Shown piece by piece: positions 1-12,447 of a stretch of DNA of 64,000 nucleotides. Location: contig NC_023755.2 in assembly GCF_000499845.2 (NCBI RefSeq), positions 34,953,253 to 35,017,252 of the forward strand, in the 5' to 3' direction. Every line of letters begins with the position of its first letter. The first letter of the stretch is position 1. Origin of the DNA: Phaseolus vulgaris (Eukaryota > Streptophyta > Magnoliopsida > Fabales > Fabaceae). The notes under the pieces are model-generated. The model was not told the origin of the DNA. It saw only the letters and a program-made list of their open reading frames with translations, and ran no database searches. Made by a program: the position numbers and the translations under genes.

Positions 1-1100
1 TAGACGAACTTACGATGTGAGTGTGATTTTCAGTTTGGAGTGTCTTGAGTTGTCGAGTAGTTCTTTCTCTCAAAATTTATCTAACCACTTTTTAACTTAT
101 GAGCTTTTAACACTAAATGAATTCATTTAATATAAAATCACAAGAAAATATATTAAAAAAATTTATAAAATAATTTATTTTCAGATATTTATACAAAAAT
201 ACTTTTCATCTCTACTTGCTTCTACTAGTTTATTGTAGAAATAAAAAGAAAGAAACAAATTTTAAAATAAAGATAAAAATATTTTTTAATAAATATGAAA
301 AAAATCATCTTACATTAAACTTGTCCCACAAATATTACTAATAGAATGCGGCAAAATTATATTACTTTATACTATATTAATCTTATAAATCATATCTTAT
401 TAGCGTTTATGTTTCTTTATTATAATAAAATAAATGTTAATTATAATAATAATAATAAGTACTAATAATAAATAAAATATATTATTTTTTAATTACTTTT
501 ACATTTTTTAATTTAAATAACTTTATTTCCTTAAAATAAAACATAGTTTCTTTTCACCACGTGTCTTAAATAAATAGGTATTTTCGTTCTATTTGTGTGT
601 TAACACGATTTTGAGTACAACGATTTGAAGTCTCTGAGTAAGGGGCCAGCTGCATTTAAGTCTCTGAGTAGGGGGCCAGCTGCACATGGATGCACTCAAT
701 TCTGGTTTGACAGGAAGAAGAGGACTGTTTCTTCCAAAATCTTCATAGATTTTATTTTCAACTATATCGAAAATATTTTTTTATTCTTAATTTTAAAGTA
801 GATTTTGAATTATATAATTTTAAAGTTTAAAAAACTTCTAAATTATATAATTCAGAAATTAATCATAATTAATCATTCATTTAAAAAAAAAATCAAATTA
901 TATAATTTAAAAACTAATTACAAATTTTAAAAAAAATTAAATTATATAATTCAAAATATTATAAAAATATATTTTTTAAAATACCAAATATTACATGATT
1001 TTTGGCGGGAAGAGAACAGCACGGTCTGTCACATTAATTACACTGACATTTTCCTATAAATATAATCTTATTTAAATTTATATAGAATGGACAAAGTTAA
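1..1100. repeat. Upstream block of tandem unit A
   Basis: AT-rich non-coding DNA. Positions 110-545 match 21775-22210 closely, and parts match 35815-36300; 1000-1090 also resembles 36345-36430 (shared GGAAGA and TGTCACATTA stretches). This is the left end of a block that occurs three times in the window and precedes two CslB-type genes. A CACGTG G-box core is visible near 557. No open frame of note. Confidence 0.7.
628..687. repeat. Two-copy 30-bp tandem repeat
   Basis: Two near-identical 30-bp copies at 628-657 and 658-687, each beginning AAGTCTCTGAGTA and containing GGGGCCAGCTGCA. The block is GC-richer than its surroundings and is absent from the corresponding part of units B and C. Confidence 0.8.
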
Positions 1101-1440
1101 AATAAATTATATGGAAGGGTAAGTTGTAGGAAGATTTCAATCGTATCCGATGAATATTGTTCATTTGGAAAGAAAGAAAACAATGATGATATTTGTTTTT
1201 TATAATTTATTTGGAAAGAGTGATGAAAGGTGAAGAAATAATCAATTTCCTTTTTTAAAATAGCGTAGTGATTTGTAGAGAAAACCTTATAATATTTTTT
1301 TTTTACTTTTTTAAATAACTATGTCATTCCATGGTATTAATATTTCTAAACAATATTTTAATTACTGAAAATAATATTTTTAATATATTAGAACAATATT
1401 TTAATTTAAAACAATTATAATTTATAAATAATTAATCTAA

Positions 1441-2050
1441 TGTTGGCTGCAAGGCCGTCAACATGTGCTCATAGCTACCTTTTCAAACCTGTCAATAAAC
1501 TTTCTTAGGGACTCTCTATTCTCTTGATAGATACCAACCAGGGCGATGAAGGTCAGGTGGTGTGGTCGGTTGGTGGCGAATTGTGTTTCAAACATGGACC
1601 ACTAGTGTTGTGAAGCTATCAACAGAGTTGGGAGGGAGTTTAGTAAACCAACTCAGGGCCCCTTCCTTCAACGACGTGGGGAACACTCGCCATAGGATCA
1701 CGTCTTCAAAGGTGTAAAGGCTCATGTGCGTGGTGTACGCATCCATGTGCTTGTCCGGATTGGTCGTGCCATCATAGCGCTCCCTGTTGAAGCCTTTCCA
1801 CTTGTTTGGCACTGGTACCCCGATTATGGAATCGGTGAAAGGATGTCGCAGACCGAATTGAGGATTCTGGTCGTTGAGGCCAACTTGTTCGGGTAGGACT
1901 CACTATTCACCTCTTGGGTGTGGATCTTGTCCTTCGACTCCTCAGAGTCTTGGGGCCGGTGGGGGTGGTGAAGGACTTGCCGACAGGGTTGGTCGGTCCA
2001 GCAGACAGTCCCATTCCCCGAACTTCTTCTTCATCTTTTCATTCTCCTTT
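1441..2050 (-). pseudogene. Ty3/gypsy gag fragment
   Basis: Read on the - strand, 1812-1588 gives a typical retrotransposon gag segment (KWKGFNRERYDGTTNPDKH, then VFPTSLKEGALSWFTKLPP). The similarity continues after frame changes to about 1441 (NRPHHLTFIALVG, then MLTALQP-like residues) and upstream to about 1860. Base composition is GC-richer than the flanks. No LTR is recognised next to it. It belongs to the same broad gag family as the complete element at 36.7-50.3 kb but to a different lineage. It is a dead fragment with frameshifts. Confidence 0.8.
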
Positions 2051-2740
2051 CAGAGAGTAGGATTTCATCCTCATCCGTGCGATTTCCTCATTCCTTCTTT
2101 TCATGTCAGTCATCCCCTTTGAGTTTCTTTTATCTTTATCTTATTTTGTTTTGTCTTTGTTTTATATCTTTTATGTTTTTAGTTATTATTTTTTTTTCTG
2201 TCATTCTTTATTTATTTCTGTTTTTTGTTTTTATTTTTATTGTTGTTGTTTTTATTTTCTATATTTATTTATTTATTCATTTTTCTTCTTCTTAATTTTA
2301 AGCATTAAATGTAGCATTTACATTAGTTGTTTTTAGGATTTTGCATTTAGGGTAGACACTTCAATATTATTTGTGTCCACTACTAACTAATACTAATTGA
2401 CTTTGATTTTTTTTATAATTATGTATTTTTCTTCATTCTTAAAAAAAATTAAAGTAAACATTTTTAATTTATTATTTTTTTATTTTGTAAAAACTTATTT
2501 CTTTATTCATTAATTATATTTATAATTATTTTAAACATTAAAAATATTTATTTTTTTAATGCATTCAAAATTAAAATTATAAAAAAAATTAATTATTTAT
2601 TTTTTACTTTTGAAATGGTGCTAGATAAGAAAATAAAAATAAAAAGTGTTAAAGAGAGAAATAAAAACAAAAAGATACTAAATAGTGACTGGATGGACCA
2701 AATTCTTCTTTTAGAGGAAGAAAATATAGATTCTTTATGA
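2051..2740. other. T-rich and AT-rich non-coding stretch
   Basis: 2077-2340 is a long T-rich pyrimidine tract that produces overlapping Phe/Leu/Tyr-rich open frames in several frames, a mark of low complexity and not of coding. 2341-2740 is ordinary AT-rich spacer. I see no gene here. Confidence 0.7.
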
Positions 2741-3240
2741 AATGATTCTTTATGAATAAATCATAAATTAACCAACTTATCAACAAACTCATTCCTTTCA
2801 CGGAAAATATGAGAAATCCTAAATCTGATTTTGCATTTCATCGATTATCGATTATGAAACATCCACAGGACATTAATCATAGCAGTAAATGCAACACAAA
2901 CACAAAATAAAAACCTATAAATTCCCTCATACTCCCACCGAAAATACCTTCACAAGTAGCAAGTCCAAGATACCGCTATCAGCCCCATCAATGTTAATTT
3001 TAACCCAGTCTGGTGAATGAAACTCTCATCTAACAGGAATAAGAGGAAAAACTTTACCACTACGAGTATTAATACCGAAAAACTTAATCAAATTTAAATC
3101 CAACATATCATTCTTCATTGAAGCTTTTGACGAATTTCCCATTAGATAAGTTAAATATTTAATTACCAAAATAGTCTTAGAAACCTCAATCTTATTATGA
3201 AATCTATCATAATTCCTCATACGCCATATCATTCAAATAG
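2740..3240 (-). pseudogene. LINE-type RNase H fragment (unit A copy)
   Basis: On the - strand the region reads as the plant LINE-type RNase H tail: WVKINIDGAD near 3000, and further on KIRFRISHIFRERN near 2810, the latter matching the usual 'VSHIFREGN..AD' end of the domain. Several stops and shifts break it. The paralogous piece at 24050-24620 has the same order, so the insertion predates the tandem duplication that produced genes 1 and 2. Confidence 0.7.
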
Positions 3241-3983
3241 AAAAAGTCATCACAACAAGCTTAATCAATTTAACTCACTCTTAATAAATGAAATAAGATC
3301 ATCCTTATTAGAAAAATAAATGATAAATGCTGAATAGATTTCTCATGATTTTTGCAAAGCGTACACATAAACATTTATGCAAACTTTTATTCTTATATAT
3401 TGATACGTAACCAACCAGCTGTCCAATAAAAACTTTACAGAGTATTCAATGTTTAAAAATGAGTTAAATGTCGATAGATAAAGGTTTGTTTTGTTCGGAT
3501 ATTAGAAGTTTTTGATAGTTCATTGTCCAAATATTCATTCATTGGCAACTCATTTTTTCTACACCGATTTTAAATTTTTTAATATTTTTACATTATTTAT
3601 TTACAATTTTTTTTAAGTGCAAGTTGTATACAAATCTGTTGCTTGTGAAGTATATTTTTTCTTATCAAAATCATTGTGAAACAATGTAACATCTTCCGAG
3701 GTAACATCTTCCGAAGAGACAACTAAGTAGCTAAATAACAATAACCAAATACTTTAAGAAAGATACCACTAGTATTATTATATAGAAGTGACAAGTTAAT
3801 CCATGACTTAAAGAGGAGAAAATCTTCCCTTATATTTAGATTATAAATTTCAGATACTCTCAACACCAAAAATTCATATATAAAACTTTCCCATTCTGCA
3901 GATAATCTATCAGTCTCTGAGGAATCTCAAACCTCTAGAAGACAAGTAATAGTGCAATAGTTCTAGTTTCTTACACTCCCCCA
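3241..3983 (+). promoter_or_regulatory. Upstream region and likely core promoter of CslB-type gene 1
   Basis: A TATATAAA box lies at 3877-3884, about 100 bp before the ATG at 3984. A 15-bp direct duplication beginning GTAACATCTTCCGA is at 3686-3700 and 3701-3715; unit B has a single diverged copy near 25117. The 750 bp aligns with the region upstream of gene 2. Assignment as promoter is inferred from position and the TATA element. Confidence 0.6.
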
Positions 3984-6900
3984 ATGGCCAACCAAGAACA
4001 TGATCTCCCTCTCTATGAAAAAGTTTGGCTCAAACGCACATTACAAAGAGTGATGGACACCTTCATGTTATTCCTCCTCTTCTTGCTTCTTAGTAACCGA
4101 CTTTTCTCATCTAATACCTTCACTTTCCCATGCTTCCTTGCTTTCATATGCGAATCTTGGTTCACCTTCACTTGGATTGTCATTCTCAACTCCAAGTGGA
4201 GTCCTGCAATCACCGTAACTCACCCAGATCGTCTCTTGCAAAGGTACATGATAACAACAAAGCAATTGGTGCTTTCTGTTTTGAATCTGGTTTCCTATTC
4301 CAATCAATTTTTTCCCTTCTTCCAGAAGTTGCTACTTGGTAAATGCTTATTCTTGGTTTTTAGTGACATTCATATGATGATCATACAGTACTTGTACATT
4401 AATTCTTTTAATCTCAATAGGATTCAAGAGCTTCCACCAGTGGACTTGTTTGTTACAACAGCAGACCCTGTACTTGAACCCCCCATTATCACAGTCAACA
4501 CTGTTTTATCTCTTCTAGCCCTTGATTATCCTACAAACAAGCTAGCTTGCTATGTTTCTGATGATGGCTGTGCTCCTCTTACTTTCTATGCCCTTGTGGA
4601 AGCCTCCAAATTTGCTAAGCATTGGGTTCCTTTCTGTAAGAGGCATAACATACAAGTGAGAGCACCCGCCAAATACTTCTCTGATGTTACCATAAACAAA
4701 AATGAAGACTCACTTGAATTCAGACAAGAATGGTTACAAATGAAGGTAACTGCAATAACCTTGCCCTGCATTATTAAGATTAGGAGATGTATAATATGTT
4801 TGAACTTCCAAATACTCTGACAATGAACTACAGAGTTATTTGTCTTTTTGTATTTTGCAGGAGATGTACGACAATCTAAGCCATAAAATAGAAGAGGTGA
4901 CTCACAAAACAATTCCATCCCAACTTGATGGAGAATTTGCTGTTTTCTCAAATACAGAACAAAGAAATCATCCAAGCATAATTAAGGTGACAGAAATATC
5001 ATGATTCTTAAACTACATAGAAATTAATGTTTTAGAATAAAAAAGTATCTTAATAATTAATGTTATAAGAAACAGAAAAAGCTTCAGTAGAGATATTTTC
5101 ACGAACTATGTTGGCTACCATAATTTATAAAACATACGAAAATGTCAGAAGTGTTATATCATAAATCTATTTACATTACCATTTCTATTCTTTCCTATTT
5201 AGATTACCCATTTTACTTCTTTTCTGAGATGAAAAAGTAAATCTTCCACCATACGAACATGTTTTCAAACAGTCAAATTTTACATACATCTTTCTAATAT
5301 CTATTCCTATGGAAGTTTCAGTGCTTGCATTGCACGTCTAAAAACAAAAAAGCACTTATTTACATTACGTATGAACAGGTTATATTAGAAAACAAGGAAG
5401 GTCTCTTTGATGGGTTGCCTTACTTAATCTATGTATCCAGAGAAAAGAGACCTCAGTACAATCACAATTACAAAGCCGGTGCTATGAATGTCTTGGTAAT
5501 TTTGTTAACCGATTTCATGAAATTTTGATTCTCATTCTTTCAAGTTAACCACAAATGTAATTTGAAATAATAACTGATACGTGCAGACAAGAGTCTCTGG
5601 ATTGATGAGCAATGCTCCTTTTATGTTGAACGTAGACTGTGACATGATTGTGAACAATCCCAAGATTGTTCTACACGCTCTGTCTATTTTGATGGATTCA
5701 CAAAAAGGGAAAGAAGTTGCTTTCGTTCAATGTTTCCAACAATTTATCGATGGAATAAAAGATGACCCTTTTGGAAATCAGTTGGTGATTGAATATGAGG
5801 TGTTTTTCAGCTTTAAATAAACTAATCTAATGATGTCAATAGTGAAATTTATGAACCAAGGAGCTTTGTAAACCAACTTTTTCTTGTTTTGTCTTATGCA
5901 GTACATAATACGGGGCATGGCTGGACTTCAAGGACCTTTATATGCAGGAACAAATACCTTCCATAGAAGAAATACTATTTACGGTCTTTATCCTCATGAA
6001 ATTGAAACCGTTATAAAAGGTCCTTCTCACAAAATCTCTTAATTCAATATATATCTCAAAGTTTGCTTTGGATTAAAAGTTTTTATTATACAAAATTTTG
6101 TGTCAATCCAAAACTATGTAATGCTTAGTTAATGAAGACATGCAATACATATTTCTAAAATAAATAACAAATACAAGGATAGTTTGGTTGTTGATTCCTA
6201 AATAGTGGATCCAACACATGTTTATTATTTTGTATCTTCTGCAGGAAAATCAGAAGAAAATATATTAATACAACAATTTGGAAGCTCAAAAGAGTTCATC
6301 AAATCAGCAACCCATGTTGTGGGAGGGAGTGGATATTCAGCTAATGATATTACTCCTTCCAACTTTATTGAGGCAGCAACCCAAGTTGCTAATTGTGAAT
6401 ATGAATGTGGCACTTTCTGGGGTAATCAGGTACATAACAGAAAAAAAAAACCTTTTAGACAATAGTAAACCATTTTTTGCACAAATGAAGTTTTGTTAAC
6501 TGCAATTTTGGAAACTCTAGTTGGGCTGGTTGTATGGATCAATCTCAGAAGATGTACCAACAGGTTTGAATATTCACAGAAAAGGTTGGAGATCAGAGTG
6601 TTGTACCCCAGATCCAATTGCTTTCACAGGATGTGCTCCTGGAGGATTACTCTCTACAATGATACAACAAAAGAGATGGGCCTCAGGCCTTACTGTAGTC
6701 TTTTTTGGAAAGCATTCTCCTCTTATGGCCATGCTCTTTGATAAGATCCAATTCAGGACAGGCTTGTCTTATTTTTGGTCAACCAACTGGGGCTTGTGTG
6801 CTGCATTCCTAGTTTGCTATGTTGCTCTAATTGCATATTGCATGATTGCAAACACCAGTATCTTTCCTCAGGTTTGATTCAAATTCCAATCCAAGTTTAA

Positions 6901-7500
6901 TATTATATGCTATGCTAGACAATACAAAGGATTCTTAATTTTGTTTTGTTTCAGGGACTTGGCCTTTGGATTGCAATTTCTCTTTTTGTGTTTTACAATA
7001 TACATACTCTATTAGAGCACCTTACAATTGGGTTGTCTATAACAAATTGGTGGAACAATCAAAGAATGTGTGTAATGAGAACCACGACTGCATGGTTTAT
7101 TGGATTTTTAAGCGCTATGCTTAAGCTATCAGGGATTTCAGATACTGTGTTTGAAATAACAGAGAAGGAACACACAACTTCTGGTGCTGATGGAAACAAT
7201 GCAGATGCTGGAAGGTTCACATTCGACGAGTCTCCAGTTTTTGTGGTAGGCACGACGATTTTGTTGGTGCATTTGGCAGGCATGGTGATAAAGTTATTGG
7301 GGTTGCAACCAAGTGATAGTGGAAATGGGAGTGGAATAGGAGAGTTCATTTGTAGCACATATCTGATAGTGTGTTACTTTCCATATTTGAAAGGGTTGTT
7401 TGGCAGAGGAAAATATGGGATTCCCTTAACCACCATTTGCATGTCATCCGTGTTTGCATTAGTCTTTGTGCAACTTTGTAGAAGTAATATTATGAGTTGA
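3984..7500 (+). CDS. Cellulose-synthase-like glycosyltransferase, CslB/CslH type (gene 1, nine exons)
   Basis: Family-2 processive glycosyltransferase, expected in the Golgi membrane and using a nucleotide sugar; the product of dicot CslB proteins is not established. Exons by GT-AG sites and frame: 3984-4243, 4421-4745, 4861-4986, 5379-5495, 5587-5799, 5902-6019, 6245-6429, 6521-6871, 6955-7500; total 2241 nt, 746 residues, the usual length of the family. The N-terminus has two hydrophobic segments (about 26-45 and 50-70) and no CesA zinc finger. Catalytic signatures: DDG 134-136, DCD 293-295, SED 457-459, QQKRW 497-501; several membrane segments follow. The start is the first ATG after the TATA box and matches both paralogues. 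Odd points are substitutions at family-conserved sites (GCAP for GCSP, AKHW for AKLW) and exon 8 starting with Leu where gene 3 has Val. No break found. CslB versus CslH is undecided. Confidence 0.9.
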
Positions 7501-7745
7501 TAGAGTTGAACTTTCTCTTGATATGCTTCTCATATTTTCTTTATTATGTGTTTATTATTTCTGAAGTTTGGTTCACTAAGCAAGTCTATTAAAAGTTATC
7601 TTGTTGAGAACCATGTCGTTTTGCTTTGTGTTATATCCCTCTCTCTCCTTATGTTCTGTTTCCTTCTCCCTTCTTCTTTCACTGTCATGCATAAAAGTTT
7701 TGGGAATATGTAATATTTCTAGTTTTAACTCTTATAATTAAATAT
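7501..7745 (+). other. 3' UTR and flank of gene 1
   Basis: The first 50 bases after the stop are identical to those after gene 2 and similarity then continues with scattered differences. No clear AATAAA signal. A shorter relative of this 3' sequence is found at 23225-23430, away from any coding exon. Confidence 0.5.
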
Positions 7746-7746
7746 T

Positions 7747-7748
<2 letters not shown>

Positions 7749-7780
<32 letters not shown>
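7749..7780. repeat. (TA)n microsatellite
   Basis: About 15 TA units, just downstream of gene 1. Related (AT)n tracts follow gene 2 (29664-29704) and the coding-less remnant (23342-23383). Confidence 0.95.
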
Positions 7781-7781
<1 letters not shown>

Positions 7782-7979
7782 CATTTTATCTAGATAAAAT
7801 ATTGAAAAATAAATAAATAAAATTTAAAAAGTATTACGATTAAGGAAAATAGAAATGATAAAAAGAAATTCGATGCAATATTTTTCCAACATAATGTATT
7901 GGAATTATATTATTTAAAAATATTTTATTTTAAAAATTGAAGAGAAAATAAAAGGTAATAAGTATAAATTTTCTAAAGT

Positions 7980-9830
7980 TTTTTCTGTAGAAAAGTTTAA
8001 TCTTAGTACATGGAATGTGTTTGAAGAGAAAGGAAAATGATATGATAGAAAGAGTGAGTTTGAGAGTAAAAAATTTGAGAAGTTGGGACATAGAGAAGAT
8101 AAGCTAAATATCAGTCAAACTGAAGCAATTTTTTTTTTTGGTTTTGACTTAAAAAAGAACACAATCTCACCCATGTCTAAGGTCTTCATCAATAAGAGTT
8201 TTGTTTTTTTAATTCTTTGTAGTAGTTGTTTTTATCTTCTAATATCCTAGAAAACTGGTTTTTGTGAGAAGTTGTACTTGAACGCATGATTGAGAGTCTT
8301 TCTTGACACATGCTTTACTAATTAGTTTCAAGTTGAATCTAATTGACGCATGTTCAATCTGGTTTAGCTCTGTTTGAGAATTGAGAAATGAATAATCTTT
8401 AAAGAACCTTTGAGGATTTCATTGGTGGAAGAACATCGGAGTCAACCTGCATTCTTTACTGTTTTAAATCCATTTATGTTTTCCTGCTTAACAATTGCAA
8501 TCCCTCTTCCTTTTCTGATATTGCTAATTTTCATTGCTTGCAGATAAGTTTTGATTTCTGTTCACCGGACTCACGGTTGGAATCGTTGGGAGACAACTTA
8601 GGGTCATTTAACCACTTCTACATTATCATCTTGCTAGCATTATAAAGACTTTCTACGGCAAGTGTTCCGCGTTGTCAGAAGTAATAATTTGTCCCTAAGG
8701 ACAAATATCAATCCCACAAGGAACAATTGAATTATCAAGTACAATACTCAATAAATATAAAAAAGAACAATAAAAGAAAGTATTGAAAGTGGTTGTGTTG
8801 GCGATGATCAATAAGAAAACAAACAAAGAATTTGTCGCTTCAAGTAGGAAAAATAGGGATTAAGTTTCATTTGTCACACTCTTATGTATTTTGATTAGCA
8901 TGTTAACATTATGATCTTTGATTGAAATTGATGCCTGTATAAAAGTCATTTATATCGATTCCTCGCATATAAAATTATGAAGAATGTTCCCTAAATATCA
9001 ATCCCTCGCATATTTATAAAAATAAATTATAATCAAGTTCAGATGTTAATAGCAATTAACATTTCAAGTCTATTCCTAACACTCAAATATGTTAAGTATT
9101 TTTGTTTAGGTCAGAACCCTAAAATTACTTTCCAGTCAGATTTAAGATTTTCAAACATGTCACAAATATTTAGAATCAAAATAACAATATCAATAATCAA
9201 TCAAGAATAAAATATTATATCATATTTAAATATCACCTCAATACATAAGAGTTCGAATAGATTACTCCTAATCTCAAAGGGTAGAATTAGCCACGCATAT
9301 TTCTAGCACCTTCCATTCTCCCAACTGGTTACAAATCACTCGATGGTGTTTTCTTCTCTATCTGACACACTATGGTTGAGCATCAAGCCCCCTATTTAAC
9401 CTAATTTTCTAGGGTTAAGTGGCTTCTTACGTCGCGCCAATGTGCTTGTTGGTTAAAACATAAAATGACCCAATGTTTCTGGCGCTTTCTCGCTCAAGTG
9501 AGACATAGCTCGCTTGAGCGAGATGCTCTAATGCTGATTTGGGCTTTCTGTTCTTTTGTGCGTTATGAGGCATGCCAATTTTCTCCTTTTAGCTTATATT
9601 ATTTCTCTTTAGCCCAGTCATATCCATTCTTCCCTAAAAACCTGAAATTAACACCGAATTTGGGAATAAAATGTTCTTATTCAAATAAAGATCATAAAAT
9701 ATGTAAAAAGGTATAAATTCATAAATTAGAGATTATTTTATATATATTTTACCAATTAATACTCATAAGTGTTTATATTTTAATATGAAATATTACTAAA
9801 ATTAGACACTTATCATTTTTCGTAACTTAG
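7980..9830. repeat. Retroelement-derived downstream block, unit A copy
   Basis: Aligns over most of its length with 32970-34690, allowing for indels. It contains phrases typical of non-coding parts of legume LTR elements (GTCCCTAAGGACAAATAT near 8690; CGCTCAAGTGAGA and CGCTTGAGCGAG near 9490-9525). No terminal repeats or coding domains are visible, so the element type is not assigned. The short frame at 9465-9716 lies in this repeat and is not considered a gene. Confidence 0.65.
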
Positions 9831-10059
9831 AATCTTGCTTGTCCTCAAGCAAAGTAAATGAAAATATTGAATTTAAATATCAAACAACTTAATTCACTAA
9901 ACAACAGATAAAATTAGATACTTATGATGCTTCCAAATTAAAATATAGAAAAATATAGACACAATATCAACTTCCAGGATCAAATCAAAACAAATAAATA
10001 GTCAAATTTACATGTTTCTTTAAGACCAAAAAAAACTTAACAAAATAGTCAAAATTACT
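9831..10059. other. AT-rich spacer
   Basis: Begins with CTTGCTTGTCCTCAAGCAAA, a phrase seen in legume retroelement leaders, so it may continue the preceding repeat. No coding signal. Confidence 0.4.
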
Positions 10060-10310
10060 CGTTTCTTTATGGATGATCTAATAGCGATCAAATAGTGGGT
10101 GACATGATAGACCCAAAAAATACTCTTGTTACTATAAACTATAAATGATTGTGATATGATATTAAGAAATGAACTTTAGACATAACTCAATGCTACAAAA
10201 CTGACTTACGAGATGAAGTTTACGTATACTTATATACTGTGAATTGATATTATCTCTAATCGATATGAGATCTCCAATAATTAAAACAATTAGAAAAAAA
10301 GTATACCAAT
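10060..10310 (-). repeat. Degenerate TRIM fragment
   Basis: Reads as a decayed version of the TRIM at 29874-30232 in the same orientation: GATAGACCCAA (compare GATAGGCCCAA), a decayed tRNA-binding region, then the LTR-like run ending ATCGATATGAGATCTCCAA. One LTR and part of the interior are recognisable; the other LTR is not. Confidence 0.5.
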
Positions 10311-10529
10311 AGATATTCATTACCAAATACCATCTTATCTCTTTTTTAACAACTAATAAATGTAGAAAGGTAAAGTCCTCTGTTGAACTTCTAGTCTCAT
10401 AGAATATGTAATCAAATTATAAAAAAAAATGTTATAGGGTTATTTTTAGTGTTTCTGAGAGTTTTAACCCCCATTAAGTACGTTAGCCGCAATTTTCTTT
10501 TCCCCTGGAAGATCTAGTGTCGCTAACGG

Positions 10530-10665
10530 ATTACCCACGGTTTTTACGAACCCTTGGAAAATAATTACTTTCCGATAGTTCTTTGAAACCTCATTATTCC
10601 TAACGGTTTGGAAACCCCCATTATTTCTGGCAATTTGAAAACCCCTGTTACTTTTAGGAGGTGCA
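10530..10665. repeat. Imperfect ~28-bp tandem repeat
   Basis: Four degenerate units with the core TTTGGAAACCCCCATTATT recur between about 10535 and 10660, which produces the repeated GGFQ..RNN pattern in the - strand frame 10709-10464. That frame is therefore not taken as a gene. Confidence 0.55.
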
Positions 10666-12447
10666 TAAATAAAAAAAATAGGTGACAAATAATAAAAATG
10701 TTGAACCAAAATAACTCAACGATATCCATTCGTGTAAACTCATCTCATGACTAACAATTTTATAATTATAACACAACATATTACTTATTAAGTTAAGCTC
10801 GTTATATGACAGGTCCTACTATGATATAAAATAGTACAGTTATTTGCAAATATAACCTTTCACATTTTTTTTTATCTTGAATTAACAATTTTTTCCTTGT
10901 AATGAAATAACAGTCCTTTGTTGTACTTATAACATTAATATGGGTTCGTTTGTTAAGTCCTTCTCATGCTAGGTATCAAGATATAAAATAATACAATAAT
11001 TTTAAAACTATATTGATTTTTTTCACATTCATGCACCACTTATTAGTTCACCTACAACTTGTATGAACCAATATGTTCTAACTAATTAGTTAACTGGATG
11101 ATTTGAAATTCTAACAGGTTCTGAACCACCAGACATGCCTGGTCACCTCAATCAAATGATATTTTTTCCACTTCAAAAGTTCCCACACAAATTCATATAT
11201 CAATTAAATTTAAATATAAACACAAAATATAATGAAATTTAGTTTTAAATAAGTTTGAAGGGTATGTTGTCATGACTAGTAAATAGGTGTTGAAACCAAA
11301 ATACACTAGTAAATGATTCTTTAAATGGAAGACCAAGTTTATGGAGTCTATGCACATTGTGAACAAATAAATAGTTTGGAACATTCAAAAAGATAAAAAT
11401 TACTAAGAAGAGACCCAACATATTTTAGCAATTTGGTCACATACTCTAAATGCCAATTTGTGTTGCATGGAACCTTGCTTGGAAATTTGGCATGACATGT
11501 CTTTATCCTTTTTCTTGATAGCCTCCTTTACGGCTCTCCTCAAACCTATACATGTTTTGTCATTGCACGTGACACTTCACAAAATTAACCAACCCCAAAA
11601 CGAACCAAAGCATGATCAAATCTATACTTTTGACGTGTTCATTCATTCATAAACTCATAAGATGACCCCAATACGAACAAAATGCACCATACAACAAAAA
11701 ACAGTGCCCATGAATAATTAAAACCTATGAAACCTCAAAAAGTGAATATTAAAACAGTGCCTACTAAATAACATTCTTCGGCTATGATTCTTGATGTTGA
11801 TCATTTGTTTCAACGTTAGGAACATTTCCTTAATCAGATTCCTAATATATAAAAATAATTATAATAAGTAGCATGCCAATTATAATATGAAATATATATT
11901 AATTTAATCAAGATTTAAATATTACCGGTGATGCATGAAACATAGGAAAATCATGAAGCAACTCTCCTGAATAATTTGCACAAAAAAAAGTCATCATTGT
12001 TTTCATTCATTGACTTGTGATGTCAATATAGAAACCTAGTTTAGAACACAAAATCAATAAAATTAATCAAATTAAAAAATATTAAAAGTGATGGGCTATA
12101 TATTAGGAATAAACCACTCACCTTGTAGGATGTAAACTTTCATGTACACAAAGTCGTATAATCTTATTGAGATATCAACTTTTCTATGTGATTTTTATAG
12201 TTTAGTGTCCAAAACAAATCAAAGAGGACTCAAATAGAATCTTAGTAAAAATAAAAATAACGAAAAAAATAAAAATGAAACAAGTTGACTAACGGTCATG
12301 TGAAGTAATGTAAATCGAACATTCTAAACTGAAGTTTTACATGTCACTCAGTAATACCAACTTTTGGAAGTGGTTATCAGAGGTGTAAACCTTTTCCGAA
12401 AGGGGGGTGTTGCAAATCAGACCCTCAGACTGGATAGACTGTGTGAT
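10666..12447. other. Intergenic AT-rich DNA
   Basis: Apart from short frames of 61-64 codons without recognisable domains, I see nothing supportable here. The right end adjoins the kinase-fragment pseudogene. Confidence 0.5.

Noticed and set aside
2077..2336. Overlapping frames of 72 and 77 codons rich in Phe, Leu and Tyr
   Set aside because: They lie in a T-rich tract and are open in more than one frame; composition, not coding.
6205..6465. 86-codon frame as a separate small gene
   Set aside because: It is exon 7 of gene 1 plus flanking intron; splice sites and paralogues show this.
7059..7358. 99-codon - strand frame inside gene 1 (and 28702-29001 in gene 2)
   Set aside because: Exact antisense shadow of exon 9; the sense frame carries the family motifs.
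10464..10709. 81-codon - strand frame with repeated GGFQ..RNN
   Set aside because: Explained by a degenerate 28-bp tandem repeat; no promoter or family.
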